Below, piece by piece: positions 1 through 9,800 of a stretch of 31,806 bases of DNA (positions are counted from its first letter, which is position 1; every line of letters begins with the position of its first letter). The notes below the pieces were generated by a model. The model saw nothing but the letters and a program-made list of their open reading frames with translations. It did not search any database and was not told where the DNA came from. Position numbers and translations under genes: made by a program. This DNA is from Lachnospiraceae bacterium. GTDB lineage: Bacteria > Bacillota > Clostridia > Lachnospirales > Lachnospiraceae. The stretch spans positions 8,250 through 40,055 of the forward strand of contig VSNQ01000028.1 of the NCBI GenBank assembly GCA_009774395.1, given 5' to 3'.

Positions 1-120
1 TTCTTCCTCTTTCTGTTCCTCTTCTATCTTTTCCTCTTCCATCTGTTCTTCCTCTTTCTGTTCCTCTTCTATCTTTTCCTCTTCCATCTGTTCTTCCTCT
101 TTCTGTTCCTCTTCTATCTT
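1..120. repeat. 45-bp perfect tandem repeat inside the YesL-like gene
   Basis: Copies occupy 1-45, 46-90 and 91-120 (partial, first 30 bases), with no mismatch. The period of 45 bases equals 15 codons, so gain or loss of a unit keeps the frame. The array is cut by the left window edge, so total copy number is unknown. Perfect identity at the DNA level suggests recent expansion by slippage. Confidence 0.95.
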
Positions 121-729
121 TTTCAATGAGGCTTCATATTTATGAAACACCCGCAACAATAAGAATGACTGGAAGTACAGTATCCCACCAACTGCAAGCA
201 ATGCATATATAGGCATTAATCTTGGCAGAAAATATGCCAAGAGCACAGGCACCGCATAAACACCAATTAACAGTACTGCCGTTGGCAGATGCGACAACGC
301 CATTAAAAACGAATTGCGCAAGGTATTCTTTATCGTGTTGGTATAACGCGCCTGAAGCCCGAATACAAACGATATGCCAATTACAACAAAAAGCGTAACT
401 GCCCCCATTGCAACTTTCATCCACGCTGCAAATTCGATTCCGGAATATGCCATAATGCGAAAATCTGCAAACAATACACCAAGAACTACCATAAGAATCA
501 ACCATATTATAGTTGCCTGCTTAAAATTATCCTTAAAAGCCTTAAAAAACCCTCTGACAATATAGCTTTCCTCATCTTTCACCATCTTAAATCCAATATA
601 ATATGCCGCCGAAAATGCCGCTCCAATCGTAACAATAGGAACACAAGCAATAATAAATATAATATTCAAAATTAGAATATCAGCTACTTTATTTAAAATG
701 GTCATAAGCGGACTGTCCAGCTTAAACAT
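1..729 (-). CDS. YesL-family (DUF624-like) membrane protein with acidic repeat tail, 3' end outside window
   Basis: The frame is open from an ATG at 729 to the left edge (243 codons, no stop). An AGGAGGG ribosome site lies 7 bases upstream. The protein starts MFKLDSPLMTILNKVADILI and shows four to five hydrophobic segments. The early pattern (a long first helix, a Pro-containing turn, then a GAAFSAAYY stretch) resembles YesL/DUF624 proteins, which are often found with carbohydrate-uptake genes. After the last helix a charged tail begins near residue 200 and becomes a perfect 15-residue repeat (KIEEEQKEEEQMEEE) that continues past the edge. The start is 20 bases after the stop of the HD-GYP gene, so it is probably the last visible gene of that operon. 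The family call is by resemblance only; its function is unknown. The acidic repeat is not a normal part of YesL proteins. Confidence 0.75.
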   Translation of the reverse strand, partial: MFKLDSPLMTILNKVADILILNIIFIIACVPIVTIGAAFSAAYYIGFKMVKDEESYIVRGFFKAFKDNFKQATIIWLILMVVLGVLFADFRIMAYSGIEFAAWMKVAMGAVTLFVVIGISFVFGLQARYTNTIKNTLRNSFLMALSHLPTAVLLIGVYAVPVLLAYFLPRLMPIYALLAVGGILYFQSFLLLRVFHKYEASLKKIEEEQKEEEQMEEEKIEEEQKEEEQMEEEKIEEEQKEEE

Positions 730-749
730 AAAATATCCCTCCTATTTAT

Positions 750-2003
750 TTACGAAAAGCTCTTATAAACTTGTTCGTAATTACGAAGCAACTTTTGGTG
801 ATTTACCAATGCCGCATCCGCTTTCTGTGCTGCCTTTTCTATAATCTCGTCATAATATTTTAAGAATGTATCCGCTACAATGCCGTCATATTTTCCCAAC
901 ACAATGCCGTCATTGAGATCCGCAATAATTTCCTCTTTAGTATGCCCTTTTCGGTAAGGTTTATCCTCGCGTGAGTTTACTACCTGTTCTGCAACCTGCA
1001 AAATTGCCTGCTTATTATTCATAACGCCGCCTTTAAGCCCTTTGGGATATCCTGAACCGTCAAAACGCTCATGATGCGCTGCTGCAACTGCAATAATGTT
1101 ATCAGAAAGCTTGCCCTCAAGCGTTTTCTCCATAACATCCACATGTGTGTAAATTAAGTTCTTCTCTGCATCATTGAGTTTACGCGGCGCAGCGAGTAAA
1201 TCATGCGGCATAGTAAGCATACCAATATCATGAAGAAGCGCGGCATAATAAATCTCGTTTTTCTCCAATTCGCTGACTCGCAGTTTCCGCCCCAGCTCGC
1301 GGCAAATACACATCGTTGCAACGGTTTCCGAAACCATATTTTCATCTTTTAAGCCGGTGCAGTACATTAGCATTTTTAGATATTTCTCTTTCTCGTCGTC
1401 AGACAATAGCACATATTCCATGCTGTCATTGTACTCCTCCAAAAAAGAATCATCCTCCAGCTTTGTAAAAATATCATATTTTTCCACAGTTTCCATTAAG
1501 AGCTTACATACGTCTGGATGGTATTTATTTCCGGCATAGCGATTCACCAGCGTATGGTCAAATTTCTCGCCAAATGCTTTGCGCCAGACATCCATTATCT
1601 CTGCAACCTTTAGAATTTCCAGTTCAAACCGATATTTATAATCCAAATCCTTTGTCTTGGTATAATCCATATGATGATATAGAATCATTTTCGACTGCTC
1701 ATCCAAAGGTGATAAGTATTTAATAAATAGATACCCATAGATTGAATGTGGTATGGGGTTTTTTGCCTCATACGAAAGCTGTTTGCGCACGTCGTCTGTT
1801 TTGTAGGCACCAATATCATGCAGCATAGCAAGTACCATAAAATCCGCTATCTCGTATTTCTCATAGGCACCCCTGCATTCTAGCATCTTCGACATAATAT
1901 AACTTACCCGCCTGCCATGATGCGCCATTGACTTATCCATAAGCCTAAGCATCTCATAAATAAGATTACACATATTTTTACTAGTAACATATTCTACTGC
2001 CAC
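750..2003 (-). CDS. Tandem HD / HD-GYP domain protein (putative phosphohydrolase)
   Basis: A 417-residue protein. I chose the GTG start at 2003 because AGGAGG sits 7 bases upstream; a longer frame from TTG at 2039 overlaps the previous gene and has no ribosome site. The N-terminal half has an HD motif (HDIGAY, H62-D63) and a later HH pair. The C-terminal half has the HD-GYP pattern: HDIGM at 258-262, HHERFDGSGYP near 310-320, then VAE and KPYRKG. HD-GYP enzymes typically hydrolyse cyclic di-GMP or related dinucleotides and are cytosolic unless fused to a sensor. No membrane segment or sensor is visible here beyond the first HD domain. The Lys that usually follows HDIG is Met, and the usual VAD is VAE, so activity may differ. 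It follows the GNAT gene closely and precedes the YesL-like gene. Confidence 0.85.
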   Translation of the reverse strand: MAVEYVTSKNMCNLIYEMLRLMDKSMAHHGRRVSYIMSKMLECRGAYEKYEIADFMVLAMLHDIGAYKTDDVRKQLSYEAKNPIPHSIYGYLFIKYLSPLDEQSKMILYHHMDYTKTKDLDYKYRFELEILKVAEIMDVWRKAFGEKFDHTLVNRYAGNKYHPDVCKLLMETVEKYDIFTKLEDDSFLEEYNDSMEYVLLSDDEKEKYLKMLMYCTGLKDENMVSETVATMCICRELGRKLRVSELEKNEIYYAALLHDIGMLTMPHDLLAAPRKLNDAEKNLIYTHVDVMEKTLEGKLSDNIIAVAAAHHERFDGSGYPKGLKGGVMNNKQAILQVAEQVVNSREDKPYRKGHTKEEIIADLNDGIVLGKYDGIVADTFLKYYDEIIEKAAQKADAALVNHQKLLRNYEQVYKSFS

Positions 2004-2031
2004 GATTCCACCTCCTAGTATATTTAAAGCG

Positions 2032-2550
2032 TTATCCAATTACGCGTTCCATTGGCGTGTATCGGATTCCGTCATTGGATTCCTCCTTATCAGTATCATA
2101 AAAGCCTACCTTATGATAAAACTCCACTGCATATGGAGCCGCGTTCACAGTAATCGCATGATGTCCCTCCTCATGCAGCACATAATCACTCACATATTCA
2201 ATTAGCCGCCTGCCGACACCCATTTTATGGTATTTCTCATCCACAAACAGCAGGGAGATATGCGTCTGGCTGCGCAGGCTTATCATCCCTACCATTTTCT
2301 GGTTATCATAAGCGCCAAACAGCTGATATGATCCCATAATAAACATTCTATAAAGCACATTATCCGAAATAAAATCAAGAAAACTCTGCACTCCGGCCTC
2401 TGTATAATCTGCCGCTTCATATCGAACAAAAGTTCTCCATGCCAACCGCATTGCCTCGTCCCATTCCCCGCGGTACGCAGGGCGCACCAAAATATTCATT
2501 GGCTTGATTACGCCCTGCTTTGCCAATATCCGCCTACATTCCAATTCCAT
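2032..2550 (-). CDS. GNAT-family N-acetyltransferase
   Basis: About 172 residues from the ATG at 2550, which has AAGGA 5 bases upstream; a shorter start at MNILVRPAYR (about residue 18) is also possible. A GNAT fold is indicated by the sheet-forming ISLLFVDEKYHKMGVGRRLI segment, whose QxxGxG-like loop (HKMGVG) binds the pyrophosphate of acetyl-CoA, and by the late AVEFYHKVGFY motif typical of the family. The substrate cannot be told from sequence. The gene begins about 30 bases after the D-lactate dehydrogenase stop, and its last codons overlap the long reading frame of the HD-GYP gene, so all are probably co-transcribed. Confidence 0.85.
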   Translation of the reverse strand: MELECRRILAKQGVIKPMNILVRPAYRGEWDEAMRLAWRTFVRYEAADYTEAGVQSFLDFISDNVLYRMFIMGSYQLFGAYDNQKMVGMISLRSQTHISLLFVDEKYHKMGVGRRLIEYVSDYVLHEEGHHAITVNAAPYAVEFYHKVGFYDTDKEESNDGIRYTPMERVIG

Positions 2551-2579
2551 TCCCTTCCTTTTGCACAACAGCGCTCTAT

Positions 2580-3578
2580 TTAATCCGCGTCGTTTGGCGG
2601 AAGCACTATATTTTCAAGCGGAAGCCCTTTCTGTACTGCATCCGCATTGGCAAGCGTCACCTCTGCAATCGCGCGCACTGCCTCCTTGGTAAAAAATCCC
2701 ATATGCGAAGTAATCAGCACATTGGGGAACGTTGCAAGACGCGCAAGATTCTGATCATAGATAATATCATTAGAACGGTCTTCATAGAACACGCCGCCCT
2801 CCTCATCATATACATCCAGCGCTACGCCCGCAAATTTCTTGTTTAAAAGCCCTTCAATCAAATCTTCTGTGCGGATTAAATCACCACGCGAGGTATTGAT
2901 TAAATAGACATCTTCCTTCATAAGCTCGATCGTCTTTGCCTGTACAATATGCTTTGTTTCCGGCGTAAGCGGACAATGCAGCGTGATTACATCCGACTTC
3001 TGAAATGCCGTTTCAATGGAAACATATTCCACATCCAGCCTATTGTTAGGATAAGGGTCATATGCTACAATTTTCATTCCAAAGCCTTTGAGTATATTAA
3101 TCATAGCCTGCCCGATACGCCCCGTACCAATTACACCTGCTGTTTTGCCATGCAAATCTGTACCCATAAAGCCATTGATATTCATATTGAAATCTCTTGT
3201 TCTTGTATATGCTCTATGCGTATACCTGTTTACAGTCAAAAGCAGCGCCATTGCAAACTCCGCAACTGCCTCCGGTGAATAACTTGGCACACGAAGCACT
3301 GGAATCTCGCATTGCGCAGCCGCCTTAATATCCACATTGTTAAAGCCCGCACAGCGCAGTAATATTACTTTTACCCCAAATTCGGCAAGCTGATGCACCA
3401 TTTTTTCATTCAAATAATCATTTACAAAAATACAAAGTGCGTCATAACCTTTCGTAAGCAGAATCGTTTCCTCACAACAGGGAACTTCAAAAAAATGGAT
3501 ATCAATATCATAATCCTTGCTCATCGGCTCAAAATAAATTTTATCGTATGGTTTTGTAGAATAAAACGCAATTTTCAT
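2580..3578 (-). CDS. ldhA: D-2-hydroxyacid dehydrogenase, D-lactate dehydrogenase type
   Basis: A 332-residue NAD-dependent enzyme, full family length. The Rossmann motif GTGRIG is at 151-156, with an Asp (YDPYP) about 20 residues later that selects NAD. The catalytic set is visible: Arg231 in NTSRGDLI, Glu260 in the VYDEEGG segment, and His292 in SHMGFFT. The YDEEGGVFYEDRS segment is characteristic of the fermentative D-lactate dehydrogenase branch rather than of SerA. The expected reaction is pyruvate plus NADH to D-lactate in the cytosol. AGGAGG lies 10 bases before the ATG. It is the first gene of the minus-strand set with GNAT, HD-GYP and YesL genes. Related 2-ketoacid reductases cannot be excluded by motifs alone. 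Confidence 0.88.
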   Translation of the reverse strand: MKIAFYSTKPYDKIYFEPMSKDYDIDIHFFEVPCCEETILLTKGYDALCIFVNDYLNEKMVHQLAEFGVKVILLRCAGFNNVDIKAAAQCEIPVLRVPSYSPEAVAEFAMALLLTVNRYTHRAYTRTRDFNMNINGFMGTDLHGKTAGVIGTGRIGQAMINILKGFGMKIVAYDPYPNNRLDVEYVSIETAFQKSDVITLHCPLTPETKHIVQAKTIELMKEDVYLINTSRGDLIRTEDLIEGLLNKKFAGVALDVYDEEGGVFYEDRSNDIIYDQNLARLATFPNVLITSHMGFFTKEAVRAIAEVTLANADAVQKGLPLENIVLPPNDAD

Positions 3579-3888
3579 TTTCCGTTTGCCTCCTAATTTT
3601 AATCCAGTCTTTATACATTATCTACATTAGTTTCAGGTATAGTTTATGTATTAAACGGAAAAATATAATATACGTTTTATTGTAACATACTTTCTTAAAA
3701 ATGTGTAGATATTTGCAAAAATATTATTATGATCAAAAATTAAGAACGAAAATGGGGCTGTGCAATCGAGTAGGGAAGCGCCATCTTCCCCTACTCGCCG
3801 CACGTCCCATGCGCCGCTTCTGCGGCATATTTCCTCTGCATGGGGCTGTGCATAAAGAAAGGTCAAGCCCAAAGCTTGACCTAAAATA
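3579..3888. other. Intergenic region with GC-rich hairpins and a direct repeat
   Basis: No convincing gene is present; short frames here have no ribosome site. The region holds the sequence upstream of the D-lactate dehydrogenase gene (3579-3660), two hairpins (3767-3797, about 12 base pairs with one bulge, and near 3810-3829 with GCCGC/GCGGC arms), and two copies of ATGGGGCTGTGCA at 3752-3764 and 3840-3852. Base composition at 3750-3850 is clearly more GC-rich than the flanks. Confidence 0.7.
3850..3881 (-). terminator. Rho-independent terminator of the HPr-like gene
   Basis: A perfect 8-bp stem, GGTCAAGC at 3861-3868 and GCTTGACC at 3874-3881, with a 5-base loop. Read on the minus strand it is followed by TTTCTTT. 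It lies just after the stop codon at 3889. Confidence 0.85.
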
Positions 3889-4143
3889 TTATCTGCATAC
3901 CAGAAACTTCTCCAAAGTATCTACGGCATCTGATTCGTCCTTGCCCTCTGCAGATATCACCACATTCATGCCTTCAGAGGGATTAAAAGCAATAATACCC
4001 ATAATGCTCTTTGCGTTAATCCTGTAGCGATCATATTCCAGTAGTATTTCACTTTTAAACTGGCTGGCAACTTGTACAATCTCTGCCAATGGATGATCGT
4101 ACTTCTTATCAATATCTCGTACAACTACTTCTTTTTTTAACAC
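3889..4143 (-). CDS. HPr-like protein with Tyr15 in place of the phosphorylated His
   Basis: I place the start at the GTG at 4143 because GGAGG is 8 bases upstream; a longer frame to 4218 adds a tail that does not fit the family. The resulting 84 residues match HPr length, and its numbering falls into register. Residues 24-31 (QVASQFKS) and 43-49 (NAKSIMG) are typical HPr, with Ser46 exactly at the regulatory position used by HPr kinase in Firmicutes. The catalytic loop, normally Gly-Leu-His15-Ala-Arg17-Pro, reads KKYDHP, giving Tyr15 and His17. It therefore should not accept phosphate from enzyme I at position 15. A regulatory role like Bacillus Crh, which also lacks His15, is an inference. 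It appears monocistronic, with its own promoter and terminator. Confidence 0.88.
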   Translation of the reverse strand: MLKKEVVVRDIDKKYDHPLAEIVQVASQFKSEILLEYDRYRINAKSIMGIIAFNPSEGMNVVISAEGKDESDAVDTLEKFLVCR

Positions 4144-4189
4144 TTCCAAATCCTCCGTAAAAACCTTCCACAGCCCAAACAATAATAGT

Positions 4190-4218
4190 ATTTTGCGACT
4201 TTTACTATAAAAAGTCAA
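4190..4218 (-). promoter_or_regulatory. Candidate promoter of the HPr-like gene
   Basis: On the minus strand, TTGACT (4213-4218) and CAAAAT (4190-4195) are separated by 17 bases. The -35 is good, the -10 weaker. It lies about 50 bases before the GTG start. Confidence 0.45.
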
Positions 4219-4278
4219 TATTTTTTTATCGAATTTTTTCGAATAATGAAAAAACTGTGTTTTTCACGAAAAAAGTGG

Positions 4279-6714
4279 CTATTTTAGGTATTTCATTAGT
4301 ATTTTCTGCAAGACATCAATATCAATTGGTTTTGTCATATACTCATCAAAGCCAAAATTAATATACTCCTCGCGCGCTCCAACCACTGCATTTGCCGTAA
4401 GAACAACGATGGGTGTCTGATAATTCGCACCCTCCTTGTTGGATTTCAGATACTCCATCATCTGTGTCCCGCTCATTTCCGGCATCATATCGTCCGTCAA
4501 TATCAAATCGACTTTATTTTTATCTAAAAATGCAATCGCACTTGCGCCACTGCTTGCGCGGTCTACTTCTATCTCCAGCATTTCCAATATCGCTGCAATT
4601 ACTTCCAGATTCATTTCATTATCGTCGACCACAAAGACCTTTTTCTCTGGATATACTGCATTTTCCTGTGTTTCCTGCTGGCTTTCATTACTTAGGCTCT
4701 CGAAACGTTTCTTATAATCCCCAATTGGTTCTTGTGATACCACACGTTGTGGAATTGACACGGTAAAGCTAGAACCTTCTCCATATGTACTTTCCACCAA
4801 AATTTTACCGCCCATTAGCTGAACCAGCCGTGAGGTAATGCTTAACCCAAGCCCTGACCCCTCAATACTTTTATTGCGCTGCCTGTCAAGGCGTTCAAAC
4901 TCAACAAAAAGTTTTGGCAGTTCCTCCTCCTCCATGCCGATACCGCTGTCAGATACTTTAACATTTAAACATACCTTATCAGTTTCATCCAAGTATTCTG
5001 ACGCTGATGTCATATTGACACTAAGTTCGATCCAACCCTGCTCCGTATATTTTACTGCATTCGTTAAAAGGTTTAAAATCACTTGCTTTATACGAATTTC
5101 ATCGCCATAAATTAAATCCGGCATCTCAGGATTAATATTCAACCGCAGTTCTAGCCCTTTATCTGTTACGCGTTTTTGTATCATCATTACCAAATCATTC
5201 AAAATAGAGGAAAGAGAATAATCAGATTCCACAATATCCATTTTGCCTGTTTCTATCTTGGAAAAGTCCAAAACATCATTGATTAGCGCAAGCAGCGTCC
5301 TTCCAGCACTTTGAATATCGGCAGCATACTTCTTAATATTTTCATCCTCGGTTTCCCGCATAATCAGTTCATTTACACCCAGCACAGCATTCAGCGGTGT
5401 GCGGATTTCATGTGACATATGAGAGAGAAATCTGCTTTTCTGCTCGTTCGCATCCTCTGCAGCCTGTTTATCACGCTGCATAATAATCCTCTCTGCTTCC
5501 TCACTTTCCTGTTTCATTTCATAGCTGCTGCGGACAGTCCAAATCAACATACAAAGCCCGAAAGTTACCAGACCATATCCAAACATTGTAGATGCGGGAT
5601 GCCAAATCCCTCTCCAATAAACGACCACGCTGATCACAGCCGTTATGCAGATTGCACCATATCCCAAAAACACTTCCAAACCAGGCATCATTTTTTCCTG
5701 TATAAAACTAGCAATGCATGCAATAATTCCTGCCGCAACCACGATATGCACACATACAAAGAAATTTCTCATATCGCAGGCAAAAACCGTATACGCTACA
5801 ATACTTACTATCACCACCAAAAACTCTATTCCTGCTAATATTTCATATCGTATATGGCTGGGAAAAAATGCATATTGTGTATAGAGGATAAACGGAATCG
5901 GTAGTAATAACAATGATGTGGATTTTAACCAATTTGTCACGGACATACGTTCTATAAAAAGTTCCATACAACCGCTATCCATACTGATATAAACAACCGC
6001 CGTTACGAGAAATACCAACAGCCATTTCAAGGAAAGATCTCCCTGCAGTTTTTCTACAAGTACTGGGGAATGCCTTGTAATCATTATTAACATTATCAGC
6101 ATAATTGCAAATGCACATATCCCCAAACTATTATTGGACTGCCCAATAATATATTTCGTTAGTGCATACCGATCCCCCATTGCCGGATACTGCACAATAA
6201 AATAATCTGTTGGTTTATCTGTTTTCAATTTCAGCGTTATCTGATCACCCGTACGCAGATCCTTGGCTGAAACTTGGTGAAGCATATACATCTGCATCGC
6301 ATACTGCCGGTATGCTTCTGTTATAGAATGGCTATACCAAGATTTACCATTTACATACAAGTTTACATCCTGTGCCCTTACACGAAAGCAAAAATAATCC
6401 TCACTGGAAGGCGTATAATCCAATGTTTTCGTAATAACAATGCTGTCGCTTTTGGCGTCTACACGCAGATAATGCCTGCCGTTTGTTTCAACCGGCACAC
6501 CAACTGCTGATTCCCTGCTGCCCTCTGCATACTGCCATCCCTCTCCAAACCATACATTATTATTGGCTAGGTAACGGAAGTGATGCTGTACCGGCGAATC
6601 TATAAATATCCATATTGTCAATCCCCAAAAGGAAACTAGAAAAAGGAAATAGATTACGTCGGAAATAAATTTCTTGTCTGACTCACTGTACTTCGCCCAA
6701 AAATCGTTCCACAT
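4279..6714 (-). CDS. Membrane-bound hybrid sensor histidine kinase with receiver domain
   Basis: An 811-residue protein. One membrane helix near residues 18-38 is followed by an extracellular region (about 45-185) with a beta-rich, jelly-roll-like character, then about seven hydrophobic segments between 195 and 395, resembling 7TM-DISM receptors. A short linker leads to the HisKA domain with the phosphorylated His435 (SHMSHEIRTP). The ATPase domain follows with its N-box (NLLTNAVKYTE, about 548-558) and G-boxes (SDSGIGM, GSGLGLS). The C-terminal receiver has acidic residues VVDDNE near 696-699, phospho-acceptor Asp741 (TDDMMPEMSG), and the conserved Thr and Lys (LTANA, TKPID). No separate response regulator or DNA-binding output is next to it. 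The ribosome site AAGGTGG precedes the ATG by about 7 bases. The ligand is unknown. Confidence 0.9.
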   Translation of the reverse strand: MWNDFWAKYSESDKKFISDVIYFLFLVSFWGLTIWIFIDSPVQHHFRYLANNNVWFGEGWQYAEGSRESAVGVPVETNGRHYLRVDAKSDSIVITKTLDYTPSSEDYFCFRVRAQDVNLYVNGKSWYSHSITEAYRQYAMQMYMLHQVSAKDLRTGDQITLKLKTDKPTDYFIVQYPAMGDRYALTKYIIGQSNNSLGICAFAIMLIMLIMITRHSPVLVEKLQGDLSLKWLLVFLVTAVVYISMDSGCMELFIERMSVTNWLKSTSLLLLPIPFILYTQYAFFPSHIRYEILAGIEFLVVIVSIVAYTVFACDMRNFFVCVHIVVAAGIIACIASFIQEKMMPGLEVFLGYGAICITAVISVVVYWRGIWHPASTMFGYGLVTFGLCMLIWTVRSSYEMKQESEEAERIIMQRDKQAAEDANEQKSRFLSHMSHEIRTPLNAVLGVNELIMRETEDENIKKYAADIQSAGRTLLALINDVLDFSKIETGKMDIVESDYSLSSILNDLVMMIQKRVTDKGLELRLNINPEMPDLIYGDEIRIKQVILNLLTNAVKYTEQGWIELSVNMTSASEYLDETDKVCLNVKVSDSGIGMEEEELPKLFVEFERLDRQRNKSIEGSGLGLSITSRLVQLMGGKILVESTYGEGSSFTVSIPQRVVSQEPIGDYKKRFESLSNESQQETQENAVYPEKKVFVVDDNEMNLEVIAAILEMLEIEVDRASSGASAIAFLDKNKVDLILTDDMMPEMSGTQMMEYLKSNKEGANYQTPIVVLTANAVVGAREEYINFGFDEYMTKPIDIDVLQKILMKYLK

Positions 6715-6825
6715 GGCTATCCCACCTTTATAGAATGATATTGTGTTTCTTATATATTTAATAAAATATTGTTTTTATTGTAACATGGTTGTGGGGGGTT
6801 TGGGTAGAGGGTTTTTATTATTTTT

Positions 6826-6867
6826 ATAAAAGATTCCCCAAACAGCTTTGTTTTACACTGCTTGGGG
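6826..6867 (-). terminator. Terminator after the secreted transglutaminase-like gene
   Basis: Ten-base arms at 6836-6845 and 6858-6867 (one G-T pair) with a 12-base loop. On the minus strand they are followed by a T-rich run. It lies 21 bases after the stop at 6889. Confidence 0.8.
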
Positions 6868-6888
6868 ATGGAGAAATTTTGCTATAAA

Positions 6889-9800
6889 TTATTTCACTTT
6901 TAATGTTACCTTCTTTTCATCTGTTAAATTGTTTTTTGAAGCATCTGATGGACGCACCATAACATAATATGTACCTTTTATTCTTGGTTTTGCTGATAGT
7001 TTCTCTGTGCAATTTTTATCTTTATAATATTCTACTGTATATTCTGTTGAAGATAATTCATTCTTGCCAAACTTAACGATTGCTTCATTATCTGGTGTAA
7101 AAGTAACTTTCGCCTTCTTGAGAGAATTGGATTTAATGGTATATGTAGCGCCTGAAACAGGATATTCACCATTAAAATTTCCCTTTCCTCTAATACCTAC
7201 AACAGAATAGGTGCCTGCTTGTTTAGGTGTTGTAGTCGTTTCTTCTTCGTTAACTTTATAAACAATATCATAATCCACACCTGCTTTTAAGTTCAACTTC
7301 GTTTTGCCGTTCTTATACTTTACAGTTGCTTTTGCTTGATTTACACCACCATTGTATGCAATATTTTGTGTAGCTTTAATATTGGCGGTTATTACATTTC
7401 CTTCTGTTATCGGAAGACTCTGGATTTCAAATTCGAAGGTTTCCTCACCTGCATATTTTCCAGTACCACTTACTACAATAGAGGCAGTTCCTGCATCCTT
7501 ATTATTAAAATAAGTAGTCTTGAATTTTAAATCTGCTGGTGCGCTTTGTCCTTTTGTTACCTTAGGTTTTAAAGCTTTTCCTGTATAAGGAGTCGTTTTC
7601 CCGATATAGTCAACATTAAAGTCAAACCATGAAGGATCTATCAAATTTTCTCCCACAGATACTTTTAATGTTACTGTTTTACCACCAAGTGCAATTTTGT
7701 AAGAAGCATTTGCTCCCTGCTGCTTTGGTACAACTTTCAATACAATTGTATTGCCTACCGCTCTATCAAATGTTATCGTTGCAATATCTTTTGACTTCGG
7801 CTGTGTAATAACAGGCGCTTCCATTAATTTTTGGCTAATCATACTTTCAACGTCATAGTTATCATCGCCACAGTTTGCCAACAAAACAACCTCTTTTTCA
7901 GCAGCCTTCGCATTCATACCCAATGAAATAGTATCACTTGTCTTATTTGTTCTCTCAAATGTAAGATTCTTTACTGCACATACATTTACTGTACATGTAT
8001 CCTTTATTTGCACGCCATTTAAGTTATATGCTACTGTAATATTTGCTTTTCCTGCTGATACCGCAGTAATCTTACCTTTCTTATCAACCTTTGCCACCTT
8101 CGTATTACTACTTGTAAACACTGGTTTATAAATATCACCATACGTATCATTCACATTAAGTTGAATAGTCTTATTGTCCTTTAAGTTTAGATTATAGGCT
8201 TTTGTGTCAAATATGCCACCTTTGGATACGTCATAGTTTGTATTATTTACATCTACAAACGTGAAATCACCATTATTCAAAACCCATCTGGATCCCTGCG
8301 GCAAATGCATACCATCATCTGCACATAATAAATAATCGCCATACGATACTGTATGCGCTGGATTTGTATCGTCATTCCATGTTGAATCCTGCAAATACCA
8401 TTTATTATCAGGCATCTGAACATAATTCCATGCATGTCCGCCTCCATCTGTTGGTGTTCCTGCATATCCTGTCGCATACATATTAGGAATTCCCAATGCA
8501 TCAAGTAATCTTGTCATCGCCAAAGCATAACTTTCACATACCCCAAATCCCTTTAATAAAATACCATAGGAAGAATGACAATAATAATATGCTTCCTTAT
8601 CGGCTGGAGAATCTCCTGCGTTCCCCCCAGTTACACCGATCATATCATAATAATTATTTTCACAAATCCAATCATCCATATATTTTACAACACCATATAC
8701 GATATCATTTGGATAATTTTCCATAGCATAGCGTTGTGCCTTTTCTGCTAATTCAAAGACTTTATTATTTGCTTTATTTACCAAATCAGCACTATAATAG
8801 GGTGCTATTCCCAAAGTAAGGCGCAATTTACCTGTAAGATAATTCGTTCCTTCATATACGCCAACCCCTATGGTCGTTTCTCCTTCCCTTGATAAATCCA
8901 TCCAATCCATATCATAAGGATACTGCATAATTATGGCAGATACTGCCTGAAAAGTACGCTTATGTATCGTAGCACTATTATAATCATCATTAATTTTTTC
9001 TATTGGATATGCATACTCAAATTGATTCGTTCCTTTTGTTAACTTATTAACACCTGCGTCATAAATTTTCTTCTCAACAGAATCCAACTGATTTTTAAAA
9101 TATGTCTTCGACTTTAATGTTGAATTAAACTGAGCAAAATCTGTATTAAAGCCATATCCCAAATCCACAATCGGTTCAACCTTAACATTATCTACAACTT
9201 CAAATGTTTCCTCCTGCCCATACTCCAGAAGTTCCATATTTTCTGGTGCAAATACATATCCTTCTGGTTCTGCTTCTATTGTTTCTGGTTCTGTCGCATC
9301 AACTTGCGTAGTATCCTCAATTGAAGACACTTCCTCTGTTGACTCTGCCTCTTCAGAACTTTCTTCCTCAGAAATGGTTTCTTCCTCGTTAGTTTCTTCT
9401 TCAGAAGTTTCTTCGGTTGTGGAACTCTCTGTAGTGTCCTGTTCTGTATCTTCTTCACTTGAAGTAGTTTCTTCTACCGATGTATCCTGATTAGAAGTTT
9501 CTTCCGCAGATGGAACTTCTTCCATAGATGAGGTTTCTTCCTTAACTGAGGTTTCCTCCTTAGAAGTTTCTTCTGAAGATAAAGTTTCTTCCTTACTTGA
9601 AACTTCTTCCGTTGATTCTGCAATTGTGGAATTGTCCTCCGTAGAAGCTTCCTTAGATTCTGTTTCCTCAGAAGCTCTATCCTCTGTGGAATTGTTCTCC
9701 GCTGCTTCTGTTTCTGTAGAAACTTCCTCTGTTTTCTCCGAACTTTCCTTTATAGATTCTTGTGTAGATGATTCTTCTGTTGAATCCGCTCTCTCTTGAA

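Noticed and set aside
3651..4027. Open frames on both strands over 3651-4027
   Set aside because: They cross hairpins and the HPr terminator, have no ribosome site, and read as low-quality, Cys/Arg-rich sequence.
5419..5838. 139-codon plus-strand frame inside the histidine kinase
   Set aside because: Opposite-strand shadow of a gene with clear, conserved kinase motifs; no ribosome site.
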